Assembly (NCBI GenBank): GCA_041397645.1
Contig: JAWKWE010000004.1
Location: forward strand, 744,001 to 808,000
Source of the DNA: Hyphomicrobiaceae bacterium
GTDB taxonomy: Bacteria; Pseudomonadota; Alphaproteobacteria; Rhizobiales; Hyphomicrobiaceae
Direction: 5' to 3'
Length of the DNA stretch: 64,000 bases
The position numbers were made by a program, and so were the translations under genes. Of this stretch, positions 16,524 through 23,948 are shown one piece after another (positions within the stretch are counted from its first letter, which is position 1; each line of letters begins with the position of its first letter). A model generated the notes under the pieces. The model was not told the origin of the DNA, made no database searches, and was given only the letters and a program-made list of their open reading frames with translations.

Positions 16524-17484
16524 AACGCCAATTCCGGTGACCGTGCTCACCGGATACCTCGGCGCCGGCAAGACAACGCTCTTGAACCGCATTCTCACCG
16601 AGCAGCATGGCAAGCGGTATGCCGTCATCGTCAATGAGTTCGGTGAGGTTGGCATCGACAACGATCTCGTGGTCGATGCCAACGAGGAAGTCTTCGAGAT
16701 GAACAACGGCTGCATCTGCTGCACGGTGCGGGGCGATCTCATCCGCATCATCGGCGGCCTTATGAAGCGCAAAGACCGCTTCGACGCGATCCTGATCGAG
16801 ACCACGGGTCTCGCCGATCCAGGACCCGTCGCCCAGACCTTCTTCGTCGACGAGGATGTACGTTCCAAGACGAAGCTCGACGCCATCGTGACCGTGGCGG
16901 ACGCGAAGAACCTCACGCAACGTCTCGGAGACAGTCACGAAGCGGAGGAGCAGATCGCTTTCGCTGATGTGATACTTCTCAACAAGACGGATCTCGTCTC
17001 GGCCGAGGAGCTGTCGGCGGTGGAGAAGCGTATCCGCTCCATTAACCCCTATGCGAAGCTTCACCGCACGGAGCGCAGCCGCATCCCACTCGATCAGATC
17101 CTTGGCCGTAACGCCTTTGATCTCGATCGCATCCTGGCGGTTGAGCCCGACTTTCTCGACGAGGGGCATGAGCACGAGCATGACGACGAAGTAGCTTCAA
17201 TCTCGCTGGTGAGTGATGCTCCGCTCGATGCTCAGAGGTTCTTCGACTGGATGCAGGGCGTCATCGCCCAGAACGGGGTCGACATCCTGCGCATGAAGGG
17301 CATCCTCGCCATGAAGGGCGACGAAGAGCGCTATGTCATCCAGGGCGTTCATATGCTCATCGAGGGCGATCATCAGCGACCCTGGAAGGCGGATGAGAAG
17401 CGGCAGAGCCGCCTCGTCTTCATTGGACGCAATCTCGATCGGGACGCGTTGCGGCGTGGTTTCGAGGCTTGCGTGGCCGCATGA
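16510..17484 (+). CDS. COG0523 GTPase, putative zinc metallochaperone 2
   Basis: 324 residues from the ATG at 16510, preceded by AAGGAG. The P-loop TGYLGAGKTT is at 14-23, CICC at 68-71, and the canonical NKTD is present (VILLNKTDLVS). A short His-rich loop (EGHEHEHDDE), likely a metal reservoir, precedes the C-terminal CobW_C domain. It differs from the preceding paralogue by retaining NKxD and carrying histidines. The stop codon overlaps the next gene as ATGA, indicating translational coupling. Zur control is inferred from box 1. Confidence 0.88.
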   Translation: MTTPETPIPVTVLTGYLGAGKTTLLNRILTEQHGKRYAVIVNEFGEVGIDNDLVVDANEEVFEMNNGCICCTVRGDLIRIIGGLMKRKDRFDAILIETTGLADPGPVAQTFFVDEDVRSKTKLDAIVTVADAKNLTQRLGDSHEAEEQIAFADVILLNKTDLVSAEELSAVEKRIRSINPYAKLHRTERSRIPLDQILGRNAFDLDRILAVEPDFLDEGHEHEHDDEVASISLVSDAPLDAQRFFDWMQGVIAQNGVDILRMKGILAMKGDEERYVIQGVHMLIEGDHQRPWKADEKRQSRLVFIGRNLDRDALRRGFEACVAA

Positions 17485-18515
17485 CGAGCGAGATGACCTC
17501 AGCTCCCCTCAACAAGCGCTATGAGACGAAGCAAGTCGGGTGGCCGGCGGCAATCACCGGGCTCCATTGGGGTGGCGACAGCGCTATGTTTGCGCTCGGC
17601 GATGGAACCGTGAGGTTCTGGCGGAAGGATGAGGAGGACGCCACTGTCGTCGAAGCTCACGAGGGAGCAATCCTGACGGTCACTTGCGATGCTGCCGGAA
17701 CCGGCCTCTTGAGTGGAGGGGATGACGGCGTCCTGCTGCATACGACCGAGAGCGGGCGGAACATCATCGCCAGAACTGGAAGGCGCTGGATCGACCAGAT
17801 CGCGCTCGCCCCGTGGGGCGGACTGGCCTGGGCGCACGGCAAGACCGTCGAGATCGCTCACGGCAAGATGAAGCAAAGCCGGACACTATTCCTGCCATCG
17901 AGCTGCGGCGGGCTTGCCTTCGCGCCGAAGGGCGAGCGCCTGGCAATCGCGCACTACGGAGGCGCAACGATTGCATCTCTTGCTCATCCGAATTCCGATC
18001 CGGATCGCTGCGAATGGAAGGGCGCCCATATTGCGATCACCTGGAGCCCCGACGCACGGTTTCTGGTTACGGCGATGCAAGAACAAGCGGTTCATGTCTG
18101 GCGGCTGAGTGATGGCGGCAACCTGCATATGGGCGGTTATCCGACGAAGCCCAAGAGCTTCTCCTGGTCGCCAAAGGGTCATCTTCTGGCGACGTCCGGC
18201 GGGCCATCAGCTCTCATCTGGCCGTTCAAGGGCAGAAGCGGGCCGCAGGGCGAGATGGCTCAGCAAGCCGGCGGATATCTCTCCCCAGTGTCAGCCGTGT
18301 CTTGGCATCCCGTCTCGAACGTTCTCGCGATCGGTCACCGCGACGGGGTCATCGCGTTGGCCGGACCAGGTTCGGAGCGGTCGCTGTACCTACGTGAACC
18401 TGATGGAGGTGCGATTACCCACGTAGCGTGGAGGGCCGATGGCGCCATTCTGGCCTTCGGAAGCGAGAGGGGCTCTGCCGGGCTGATCGACTGCACCGGA
18501 CTTGCGAGGACTTGA
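17481..18515 (+). CDS. WD40-repeat protein of the Zur operon
   Basis: 344 residues made of WD40-type blades: ITGLHWGGDSAMFALGDGTVRFW, AILTVTCDAAGTGLLSGGDDG, then HIAITWSPDARFLVTAMQ and VSAVSWHPVSNVLAIGHRDG. There is no signal peptide, so it is a cytoplasmic beta-propeller, a protein-interaction scaffold. The ATG at 17481 overlaps the preceding stop as ATGA; the upstream TTG is less likely. Linkage of a WD40 gene to COG0523 genes recurs in Hyphomicrobiales, suggesting a partner in metal handling, but no biochemical role is known to me. Confidence 0.8.
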   Translation: MTSEMTSAPLNKRYETKQVGWPAAITGLHWGGDSAMFALGDGTVRFWRKDEEDATVVEAHEGAILTVTCDAAGTGLLSGGDDGVLLHTTESGRNIIARTGRRWIDQIALAPWGGLAWAHGKTVEIAHGKMKQSRTLFLPSSCGGLAFAPKGERLAIAHYGGATIASLAHPNSDPDRCEWKGAHIAITWSPDARFLVTAMQEQAVHVWRLSDGGNLHMGGYPTKPKSFSWSPKGHLLATSGGPSALIWPFKGRSGPQGEMAQQAGGYLSPVSAVSWHPVSNVLAIGHRDGVIALAGPGSERSLYLREPDGGAITHVAWRADGAILAFGSERGSAGLIDCTGLART

Positions 18516-18808
18516 TGACGAAACCGAACCCTTTTCAACCGAAGCCGCGCGGTGGCGTTCAAGACGCGCTCAATCGAATTCGTGCTTGGGTCCGCGCCGC
18601 TATGCCGGTCGATGACCGGGAGACGATCTCAATAACCGAGCTCGCCTGCGCCGAGCCCGGATGCCCGCCGCGTGAGACGGTGATCGTCATCATGCCGACA
18701 ACCGGAGCGTGGCTGAAGGCGCGCGTTCACAAGGCTCTTGGCGACGTGATCGAGGACGACGTGCTGTGGGCGTTGAGAAAAGCGGAGCTGGTTACCCGTC
18801 CTACATAG
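18515..18808 (+). CDS. Small conserved protein of the Zur operon, 97 aa
   Basis: The start overlaps the WD40 stop codon (TGATG). The protein contains ITELACAEPGCPPRETVIV, with two cysteines five residues apart, followed by a beta/alpha segment (IMPTTGAWLKARVHKALGDV). Its operon position between a WD40 protein and a metal transporter suggests a role in metal homeostasis; the CxxxxxC pair could bind metal. I do not know a named domain for it. Confidence 0.7.
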   Translation: MTKPNPFQPKPRGGVQDALNRIRAWVRAAMPVDDRETISITELACAEPGCPPRETVIVIMPTTGAWLKARVHKALGDVIEDDVLWALRKAELVTRPT

Positions 18809-18844
18809 GCATTGTTCCGATCGAGAGGACTTCGAGTGCAACTA

Positions 18845-19921
18845 ATGAGCGTCCACAGGATAGGAATCCGGATTTTGTCTTGGTTATCTAAAGGCTTGAT
18901 GATCCTTCTCGGGCTCAACACACTATCGGCGGTCTTTGGCTGCTGGTGCGGTGAGTGGCACATTGCCCAAGCTGCTCCACATATCCAGGCACAAGCCGCC
19001 GGCATAGAACCGGCGGTCCGCCCAGCTTCGCCGTCGCTGGCGGCGCAGGCTTGGCAGTTGATCCTCAGCTCGCAGGCAGCAATCAATCGCGAATTGATAG
19101 CGACTGTCCGTCTGATCAAGGACGGCAGCCCGTTCTCGGGCACGCTGACCCTCGTTCTCCTCGCCTTCGGATACGGAGTTCTGCACGCGGCTGGTCCTGG
19201 GCACGGCAAAGCCGTCATTTCGTCGTACGTCCTCGCGAACGAGGAGACGGTTCGCCGCGGCATTGCCTTGTCGTTTCTCGCCGCACTGTTTCAAGCACTG
19301 AGTGCGATCCTGTTCGTAGGCGTGCTGCTCATGCTCATGCGGCAGACAAGCCTGACGCTGCGCATGGCGGAGGCGCAGCTGGAAACGCTGAGCTGGGTTC
19401 TCATTGTAGGCGTCGGCCTCTGGATGCTCTGGCGGCAGTTCCCTCGATCTTCAAGGCAAGTGGCGGGAGGACCTGTCGTTACAGCCGAGAACCTCCAGGG
19501 CTTTGCGCCACCACATGTTCATAGGGACGACTGCGGATGTGGGCACGCCCACATGCCAAACCCGCGCGATGTTGCGGGGTCGTGGTCGTGGCGCAAAGCG
19601 ATTCCCATCGCAGTGGCAATCGGCATACGTCCGTGTACCGGCGCACTCCTCCTCCTGATCTTCTCGTTCGGGCAGGGGTTGTTGTGGGCCGGCGTTCTCG
19701 GAACATTCGCGATGGCCATTGGCACTGCGCTGACGGTCTCGGCGCTTGCGGCTTTTGCCATCTCGTCGCGCTATTGGGCCGTACGGCTATCGGGACCCGA
19801 ACGCCCATGGGGAAGAAGGCTAAAGCGCTCGATAGGAGTCATCGCATCGCTCGTTGTCATCCTGCTGGGGGTCGCTGGCGTCATGGCATCGCTCGGCCCG
19901 GTCCGGCCCTTCGGACTGTGA
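18845..19921 (+). CDS. NicO/RcnA-family divalent-metal transporter
   Basis: About 358 residues with six to seven membrane segments. It carries the family signature FGYGVLHAAGPGHGKAV (HxxxxxGHGK) in a helix and a second motif GIRPCTGALLLLIFSFGQG. A cytoplasmic His/Cys loop (HVHRDDCGCGHAHMP) lies between them. NicO proteins move nickel or cobalt; being last in a Zur-controlled operon, this member may handle zinc. The ATG at 18845 is chosen over a TTG at 18812. It converges with znuA. Confidence 0.8.
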   Translation: MSVHRIGIRILSWLSKGLMILLGLNTLSAVFGCWCGEWHIAQAAPHIQAQAAGIEPAVRPASPSLAAQAWQLILSSQAAINRELIATVRLIKDGSPFSGTLTLVLLAFGYGVLHAAGPGHGKAVISSYVLANEETVRRGIALSFLAALFQALSAILFVGVLLMLMRQTSLTLRMAEAQLETLSWVLIVGVGLWMLWRQFPRSSRQVAGGPVVTAENLQGFAPPHVHRDDCGCGHAHMPNPRDVAGSWSWRKAIPIAVAIGIRPCTGALLLLIFSFGQGLLWAGVLGTFAMAIGTALTVSALAAFAISSRYWAVRLSGPERPWGRRLKRSIGVIASLVVILLGVAGVMASLGPVRPFGL

Positions 19922-20037
19922 GGAAGGAAAGTCATTTGGAGCGAGCTCTCGCCCAACCCCAAAGTGCTCAGCCGCCCCAACGGTCACCGCTTGAGGAGAC
20001 GGCTGAATCGGCTGCGCCTGCTCCTCAGGCAAGGACG

Positions 20038-20057
20038 CTGCCGGCCTTCACCGGCAG
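20038..20057. terminator. Short hairpin between convergent NicO and znuA genes
   Basis: CTGCCGG (20038-20044) pairs with CCGGCAG (20051-20057) across a 6-nt loop. It lies between convergent genes and could serve both. No T-run follows on either strand, so support is moderate at best. Confidence 0.35.
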
Positions 20058-20082
20058 ACCTTTGGGCAACAGGCGCCATGGT

Positions 20083-21045
20083 TCATGATCCCGCCATCGC
20101 GCCGGCGAGGAGGCCTGCATTGTGGCGCATCATGTCGAGGTAGGACTTGGCTGGACCTTCTTTTTTGGAGAGAGCATCCGAGTAGAGCGTTCCCCCGATC
20201 TTGGCGCCGGTCTCCTTGGCAATCTGCTCGATGAGGCGGGTGTCAGTGATATTCTCGACGAATACGGCCTTGACGCCGTCTTTCTTGATCTGGTCGATGA
20301 GCTTGGCGACGTCCTTGGCAGACGCCTCGCTTTCGGTCGAAACGCCGGTCGGCGACAAAAACTCGACTCCATAAGCCTTCGCGAAGTAGCCGAATGCGTC
20401 GTGGGAGGTGATGACCTTGCGGCTCTTCTCGGGGATTGCGGCGACCTTAGACTTAATTTCTTCATTCAGTTTGTTGAGTTCGACGGCGTAGGCTGCCGCA
20501 TTGTGGGTATAGACGGGGCAGCCGTCCTTGTCGGCGGCGCAGAGACCTTCCTTCACGTTGGCGACATAGAGAATAGCGTTTGGCACGCTCTGCCACGCGT
20601 GCGGATCGATATCGCCGTGGTCGTGGCCGCCCTCCTTCGCATGATCGTCGTGCTTTTCGCCCTTGTGCTTCTCGTGATCGTCGTGGTCATCTTCCTCGCC
20701 CTTGATGGGCTCAATGCCCTTGGTTGCGACGACGAGAGGGCCCTTGTAGCCGGATGATTGAACCAGACGCTCCATCCAGCCCTCGAAGCCGAGGCCATTC
20801 TGAAACACTACTTTCGCCTTTCCGACGTCAGCTGCGTCGGCGGGCGAAGGCTGATAGACGTGTGCATCGGCTTCCGGGCCTACGAGCGTGCGGACTGCAA
20901 CGCGATCGCCGCCCACCTTCTCGACGAAATCGGCGAGGATCGAGAACGTTGCCACAACGGACATCTTCTCCTCTGCCTGTACCGCTCCGCTGGCAAGTGA
21001 CGCCATTCCTGCGAGGACAAGGCCCGCAGTTGTGCGTAGTCTCAT
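20083..21045 (-). CDS. znuA: Zinc ABC transporter substrate-binding protein
   Basis: 320 residues with a signal peptide (LVLAGMASLASGAVQA). The cluster A-I fold is clear: ATFSILADFVEKVGG at the start, first ligand His in DAHVYQPSPAD, then a long charged His-rich loop (about residues 120-150, DDHDDHEKHKGEKHDDHAKE) typical of zinc-specific members. The ligand regions DPHAWQ, TSHDAFGYF and GGTLYSDALS follow. The protein captures Zn in the periplasm for ZnuBC. The ATG at 21045 has AAGGA upstream; an in-frame ATG at 21063 is possible. It is the last gene of the zur operon. Confidence 0.93.
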   Translation of the reverse strand: MRLRTTAGLVLAGMASLASGAVQAEEKMSVVATFSILADFVEKVGGDRVAVRTLVGPEADAHVYQPSPADAADVGKAKVVFQNGLGFEGWMERLVQSSGYKGPLVVATKGIEPIKGEEDDHDDHEKHKGEKHDDHAKEGGHDHGDIDPHAWQSVPNAILYVANVKEGLCAADKDGCPVYTHNAAAYAVELNKLNEEIKSKVAAIPEKSRKVITSHDAFGYFAKAYGVEFLSPTGVSTESEASAKDVAKLIDQIKKDGVKAVFVENITDTRLIEQIAKETGAKIGGTLYSDALSKKEGPAKSYLDMMRHNAGLLAGAMAGS

Positions 21046-21080
21046 GGTCTTAAAATCCTTCATTTTGTGGCTACGCCTAA

Positions 21081-21953
21081 CTACCCTGCGCGATGCCGTT
21101 GCGGCAGCACGTTCCAGATGGCCCCGCTGACGGGGCCGAACATGAGTGAAACGAGATAAAAGGCTCCGGCCGACAATGTGATTGCCGGGCCAGATGGAAC
21201 GCCAAAGTGAAATGACACCAGCAGTCCCAGGACAGACGCGCCGATGCCGCCGGCAATCGCGAGCATCATCATGCCTTCGAGGCTACGCGCCCAGAAGCGG
21301 CTTGCCGCCGCCGGAAGCATCATCATGCCGACCGCCAGCAATGTCCCCAATGCCTGGAAGCCCGCCACGAGTCCCAGGACCGCCGTCACGAGAAAGGCGA
21401 GATGGGCGCCGCCTCCGCTCTGGCTCATCACCGCAAGGAAGGACGGATCGACACATTCCGCAACGAGCGGACGAATGATGATCGCCAACCCGAGGAGATT
21501 GACCGTTGCTGCGAGTCCGAGGACGATGAGCGCGGTATCATCGAGAGCGAGCACCGTGCCGAACAGCACGTGCATCAGGTCGACATTCGAGCCCTTTACG
21601 CTCACGATCATGACACCAAGGGCAAGCGAGATCAGATAAAACGCCGCGAGGCTCGAATCTTCGCGCTGCACGGTCGTTCGCGCCACGAGCCCTGCCGCGA
21701 GTGCTACAAAGAGGCCGGCGGCGAGACCGCCAATCGTCATCGGGACCACCTTCAGCCCGAACAGAAGGAAGCCGACGGCGGCCCCAGGCAGAATGGCGTG
21801 CGCCATGGCATCGCCGACAAGGCTCATGCGTCGTAGCGTCATCAGCACGCCCGCAGGAGCCGCACCGAACGACAGCGCCACGCACCCGGCCAGTGCCCTG
21901 CGCATGAATGCGTAGTCGGAAAATGGCGCAATCAACGCTTCATAAGGGCTCAT
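21081..21953 (-). CDS. znuB: Zinc ABC transporter permease
   Basis: 290 residues with about eight membrane helices of the ABC-3 (ZnuB/MntB) family. The segment RRMSLVGDAMAHAILPGAA is the conserved motif for this family, followed by SLAAFYLISLALGVMIVS and TLLAVGMMMLPAAASRFWA. The ATG at 21953 overlaps the znuC stop as ATGA; an upstream extension in frame lies within znuC and is unlikely. It forms the transmembrane channel of the importer. Confidence 0.92.
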   Translation of the reverse strand: MSPYEALIAPFSDYAFMRRALAGCVALSFGAAPAGVLMTLRRMSLVGDAMAHAILPGAAVGFLLFGLKVVPMTIGGLAAGLFVALAAGLVARTTVQREDSSLAAFYLISLALGVMIVSVKGSNVDLMHVLFGTVLALDDTALIVLGLAATVNLLGLAIIIRPLVAECVDPSFLAVMSQSGGGAHLAFLVTAVLGLVAGFQALGTLLAVGMMMLPAAASRFWARSLEGMMMLAIAGGIGASVLGLLVSFHFGVPSGPAITLSAGAFYLVSLMFGPVSGAIWNVLPQRHRAG

Positions 21954-22708
21954 GCTGCGCTCTTCCGGCACCACGGTGCATTCTCGTCCCATGCTTCCGA
22001 CATTGCACGTGCCTTGAGCAGGTTTTCAGGCGTGATGACACTCCTCGTGTCGCCCCATGCGACCGGCTCCCGCGCAAGCATCAAGGCTTGCGGAAAGCGC
22101 TCCTTGACCAGATCGAGATCGTGCAGGACCGCGATGATCGTCCGCCGCTCGCCGTGCCAGCGTTCAATGAGCGCCATGAGCTCCGCAGCGGTCTTGGTAT
22201 CGATAGCCGTAAATGGTTCGTCGAGCAGAATGAGCGCACTGTCCTCGAGGAGCAATCGGGCAAAAAGAATGCGTTGCATCTGACCACCCGACAGTGCGTC
22301 GATCATACGGCGCTCGAAGCCCTCTAGGCCTACTGCCATTAGCGCTTTGCGAATACGCGACCGAGCCCGCGTATCAAGACCCCGGAAAGCGCCAATCTCC
22401 TTCCACAGCCCGAGTGCCACGAACGCTTCGACCGTGATGGGAAAGCTCCTGTCGACTTGGGCTTGCTGGGGAAGATAGGCAATACGCCGGCGCAATGCCC
22501 CGTCCATGCCAATGCGGCCCTCGAGCGGCTTCAGCGCTCCGATGATGCCTTTGAGCAGCGTGCTCTTGCCACTGCCATTCGGGCCGACGACTGCGAGCAA
22601 GGCGCCAGCGCCGACAACACCCTCCAGGTGGTGGACGGCAGGATGGTCGTCATATCCAAGGGTCAAGTCCTCGAAGTGAACGACTGGCTCTGCAGTCCCA
22701 TCTTGCAT
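21950..22708 (-). CDS. znuC: Zinc ABC transporter ATPase
   Basis: 252 residues from the ATG at 22708. Walker A is GPNGSGKST, the Q-loop is YLPQQAQVDRSFPITV (characteristic of Zn/Mn importers), the signature is LSGGQMQRILFARLLLED, Walker B is ALILLDEPFTAID and the switch His lies in IIAVLHDLDLV. The frame is open for 62 more codons upstream, but these overlap a small coupled gene and lack ABC homology. It is coupled to znuB by a four-base overlap. Confidence 0.92.
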   Translation of the reverse strand: MQDGTAEPVVHFEDLTLGYDDHPAVHHLEGVVGAGALLAVVGPNGSGKSTLLKGIIGALKPLEGRIGMDGALRRRIAYLPQQAQVDRSFPITVEAFVALGLWKEIGAFRGLDTRARSRIRKALMAVGLEGFERRMIDALSGGQMQRILFARLLLEDSALILLDEPFTAIDTKTAAELMALIERWHGERRTIIAVLHDLDLVKERFPQALMLAREPVAWGDTRSVITPENLLKARAMSEAWDENAPWCRKSAA

Positions 22709-22716
22709 CAGTCGTC

Positions 22717-22809
22717 TCACGAGTTCATTGCCAGAAAAAGAAGACCCCAGATCCCACCGATAAGTGCGAGGGCCAGTGCCATCCGCCGGCCAAGGCTCCA
22801 GAACATCAT
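22717..22809 (-). CDS. Thirty-residue membrane peptide in the zur-znu operon
   Basis: MMFWSLGRRMALALALIGG followed by IWGLLFLAMNS forms a single hydrophobic helix with a positive N-terminus. Its ATG at 22809 overlaps the TGA of the upstream 75-residue gene in the same ATGA arrangement as the other junctions in this operon, and it ends 8 nt before the znuC start. That coupling is the main evidence for a real gene. It may be a small subunit or stabiliser of the ZnuBC importer; this is inference. Confidence 0.6.
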   Translation of the reverse strand: MMFWSLGRRMALALALIGGIWGLLFLAMNS

Positions 22810-23033
22810 GGGTTCGATCCTGCGAATTGATCCCGGGCCTTCTGGAACCAAGACAAAACTCTCTGGCGGTGTGCTTCGCCCCAGGTCTCAACAAACCGGC
22901 GCGTTCGCTCGTTGCTCGTGTCGGTCAATTCCGCAATTCGGGACGCGACGAACTCGGGCGTCAGCGGAATACGGCAGTACTCCTCGATGCACGTCTTCCA
23001 GTCGGCGTAGGTCTCGAGTTTGATACCGCTCAT
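22806..23033 (-). CDS. Small helical protein of the zur operon, 75 aa
   Basis: A soluble helical protein: LETYADWKTCIEEYCRIPLT, then PEFVASRIAELTDTSNERTR and FVETWGEAHRQRVLSWFQKA. Two cysteines lie at C14 and C19. The ATG overlaps the hisI stop (ATGA) and its own stop overlaps the 30-residue gene. Its conservation as a coupled cistron implies a function in zinc supply, but I recognise no family. Confidence 0.7.
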   Translation of the reverse strand: MSGIKLETYADWKTCIEEYCRIPLTPEFVASRIAELTDTSNERTRRFVETWGEAHRQRVLSWFQKARDQFAGSNP

Positions 23034-23422
23034 AAGGGTGTTTCCCTCGTTTGGGGGAAATAGCCTTCGTCCGTGATGACGAGGTTGCTCGTGTCACCAA
23101 AGCGATGGAAGAAGCAGGTGCGCCGGCCGGTGTGGCATGCGGCACCTTGCTGATCGACGAGCAGCAGTATCGTGTCGCCGTCACAATCGAGCCTTGCCTC
23201 AATCAGGCGCTGCACGTGGCCAGAGGTCTCACCCTTTCGCCACAGCGCCTGGCGCGAGCGGGACCAATAGCAAACGCGCCCCGTGGCGAGTGTCTCCGAC
23301 AGCGACGGCGCATTCATCCAAGCCATCATGAGGACTTCGCCCGTGTCATGCTGCTGGGCGATCGCCGGGGCGAGACCGCGTTCATCGAATACGACTGAAA
23401 AAGCGGCGGGCAGGGCTGTCAT
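23030..23422 (-). CDS. hisI: HisI: phosphoribosyl-AMP cyclohydrolase, Zur-linked copy
   Basis: 130 residues with all family motifs: GETSGH at 64-69, the Mg-binding DCDGD (D79, D81, D83) and the zinc ligands C80, C96 and C103 in DCD..ACHTGRRTCFF. The enzyme opens the adenine ring of phosphoribosyl-AMP in histidine biosynthesis and normally needs zinc. Extra hisI copies in Zur regulons are known from comparative genomics of COG0523 clusters. The start overlaps the zur stop as ATGA, so an upstream extension of the frame inside zur is rejected. The zinc ligands are retained, so this is not an obviously zinc-free isozyme. Confidence 0.88.
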   Translation of the reverse strand: MTALPAAFSVVFDERGLAPAIAQQHDTGEVLMMAWMNAPSLSETLATGRVCYWSRSRQALWRKGETSGHVQRLIEARLDCDGDTILLLVDQQGAACHTGRRTCFFHRFGDTSNLVITDEGYFPQTRETPL

Positions 23423-23844
23423 CGCAAAGCCTCCTGAGCACAGTTGGCGCATACACCATGCAACTCCAGCGCCGCTCCCTTGGCGGCAAAAGACATGCGG
23501 TGCGACCAAGTCTCCACGACGGTCTCTATTCCAGAATCTCTCATTTCGCTCACGACTCCGCAGCACTCGCAAATAGCGAACACCGAGGCACCGCGATGGC
23601 AACCTTGAGAACAGACGACGAAGGCATTGAGCGATTCAACCTTGTGGACTGAGCCGGCCTCGATCAGTCGCTGAAGCGCACGGTAAATCGTCTGCGGAGC
23701 CAAATGCTCCTGCTCCGCCAAGACAGCCTGAATGTCGTAGGCGCTTGCCGGTCGGCCGATACTCCGGAGCGCAGCTAGGACCGTTTCCACATGTTTGGGC
23801 GGTGGTCGCGTGCCGTTGGCAGTTTTCCTCGCGTGACGCGCCAT
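23419..23844 (-). CDS. zur: Zur, zinc-responsive Fur-family repressor
   Basis: 141 residues from the ATG at 23844, which has GGGAGG upstream (a TTG at 23862 would add six). The winged helix includes LRSIGRPASAYDIQAVL and LAPQTIYRALQRLIEAGSVHKV. The structural zinc site is two CxxC pairs at 92/95 (CECC) and 132/135 (CANC). The regulatory region has C78, C82 and H83 in VVCSQGCHRG. It heads the znu operon and lies opposite a COG0523 gene with a shared palindrome between them. It should repress these operons when zinc is sufficient. Confidence 0.93.
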   Translation of the reverse strand: MARHARKTANGTRPPPKHVETVLAALRSIGRPASAYDIQAVLAEQEHLAPQTIYRALQRLIEAGSVHKVESLNAFVVCSQGCHRGASVFAICECCGVVSEMRDSGIETVVETWSHRMSFAAKGAALELHGVCANCAQEALR

Positions 23845-23898
23845 CTGAATGGCCTCCCTCAAGGGACATCGGGGCCGCGCTCCTACCGCGGACTTGAC

Positions 23899-23914
23899 GG
23901 ATGTTATAATATCC
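23899..23914. promoter_or_regulatory. Zur box 2, shared by zur and divergent COG0523 gene
   Basis: GGATGTTATAATATCC, the reverse complement of boxes 1 and 3, lies 55 nt upstream of the zur ATG and 34 nt upstream of the divergent COG0523 ATG. A single site can therefore control both directions and give autoregulation. Confidence 0.82.
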
Positions 23915-23948
23915 GATTTGTAGAATGCAACAACCCAGAGAGGTGCTC

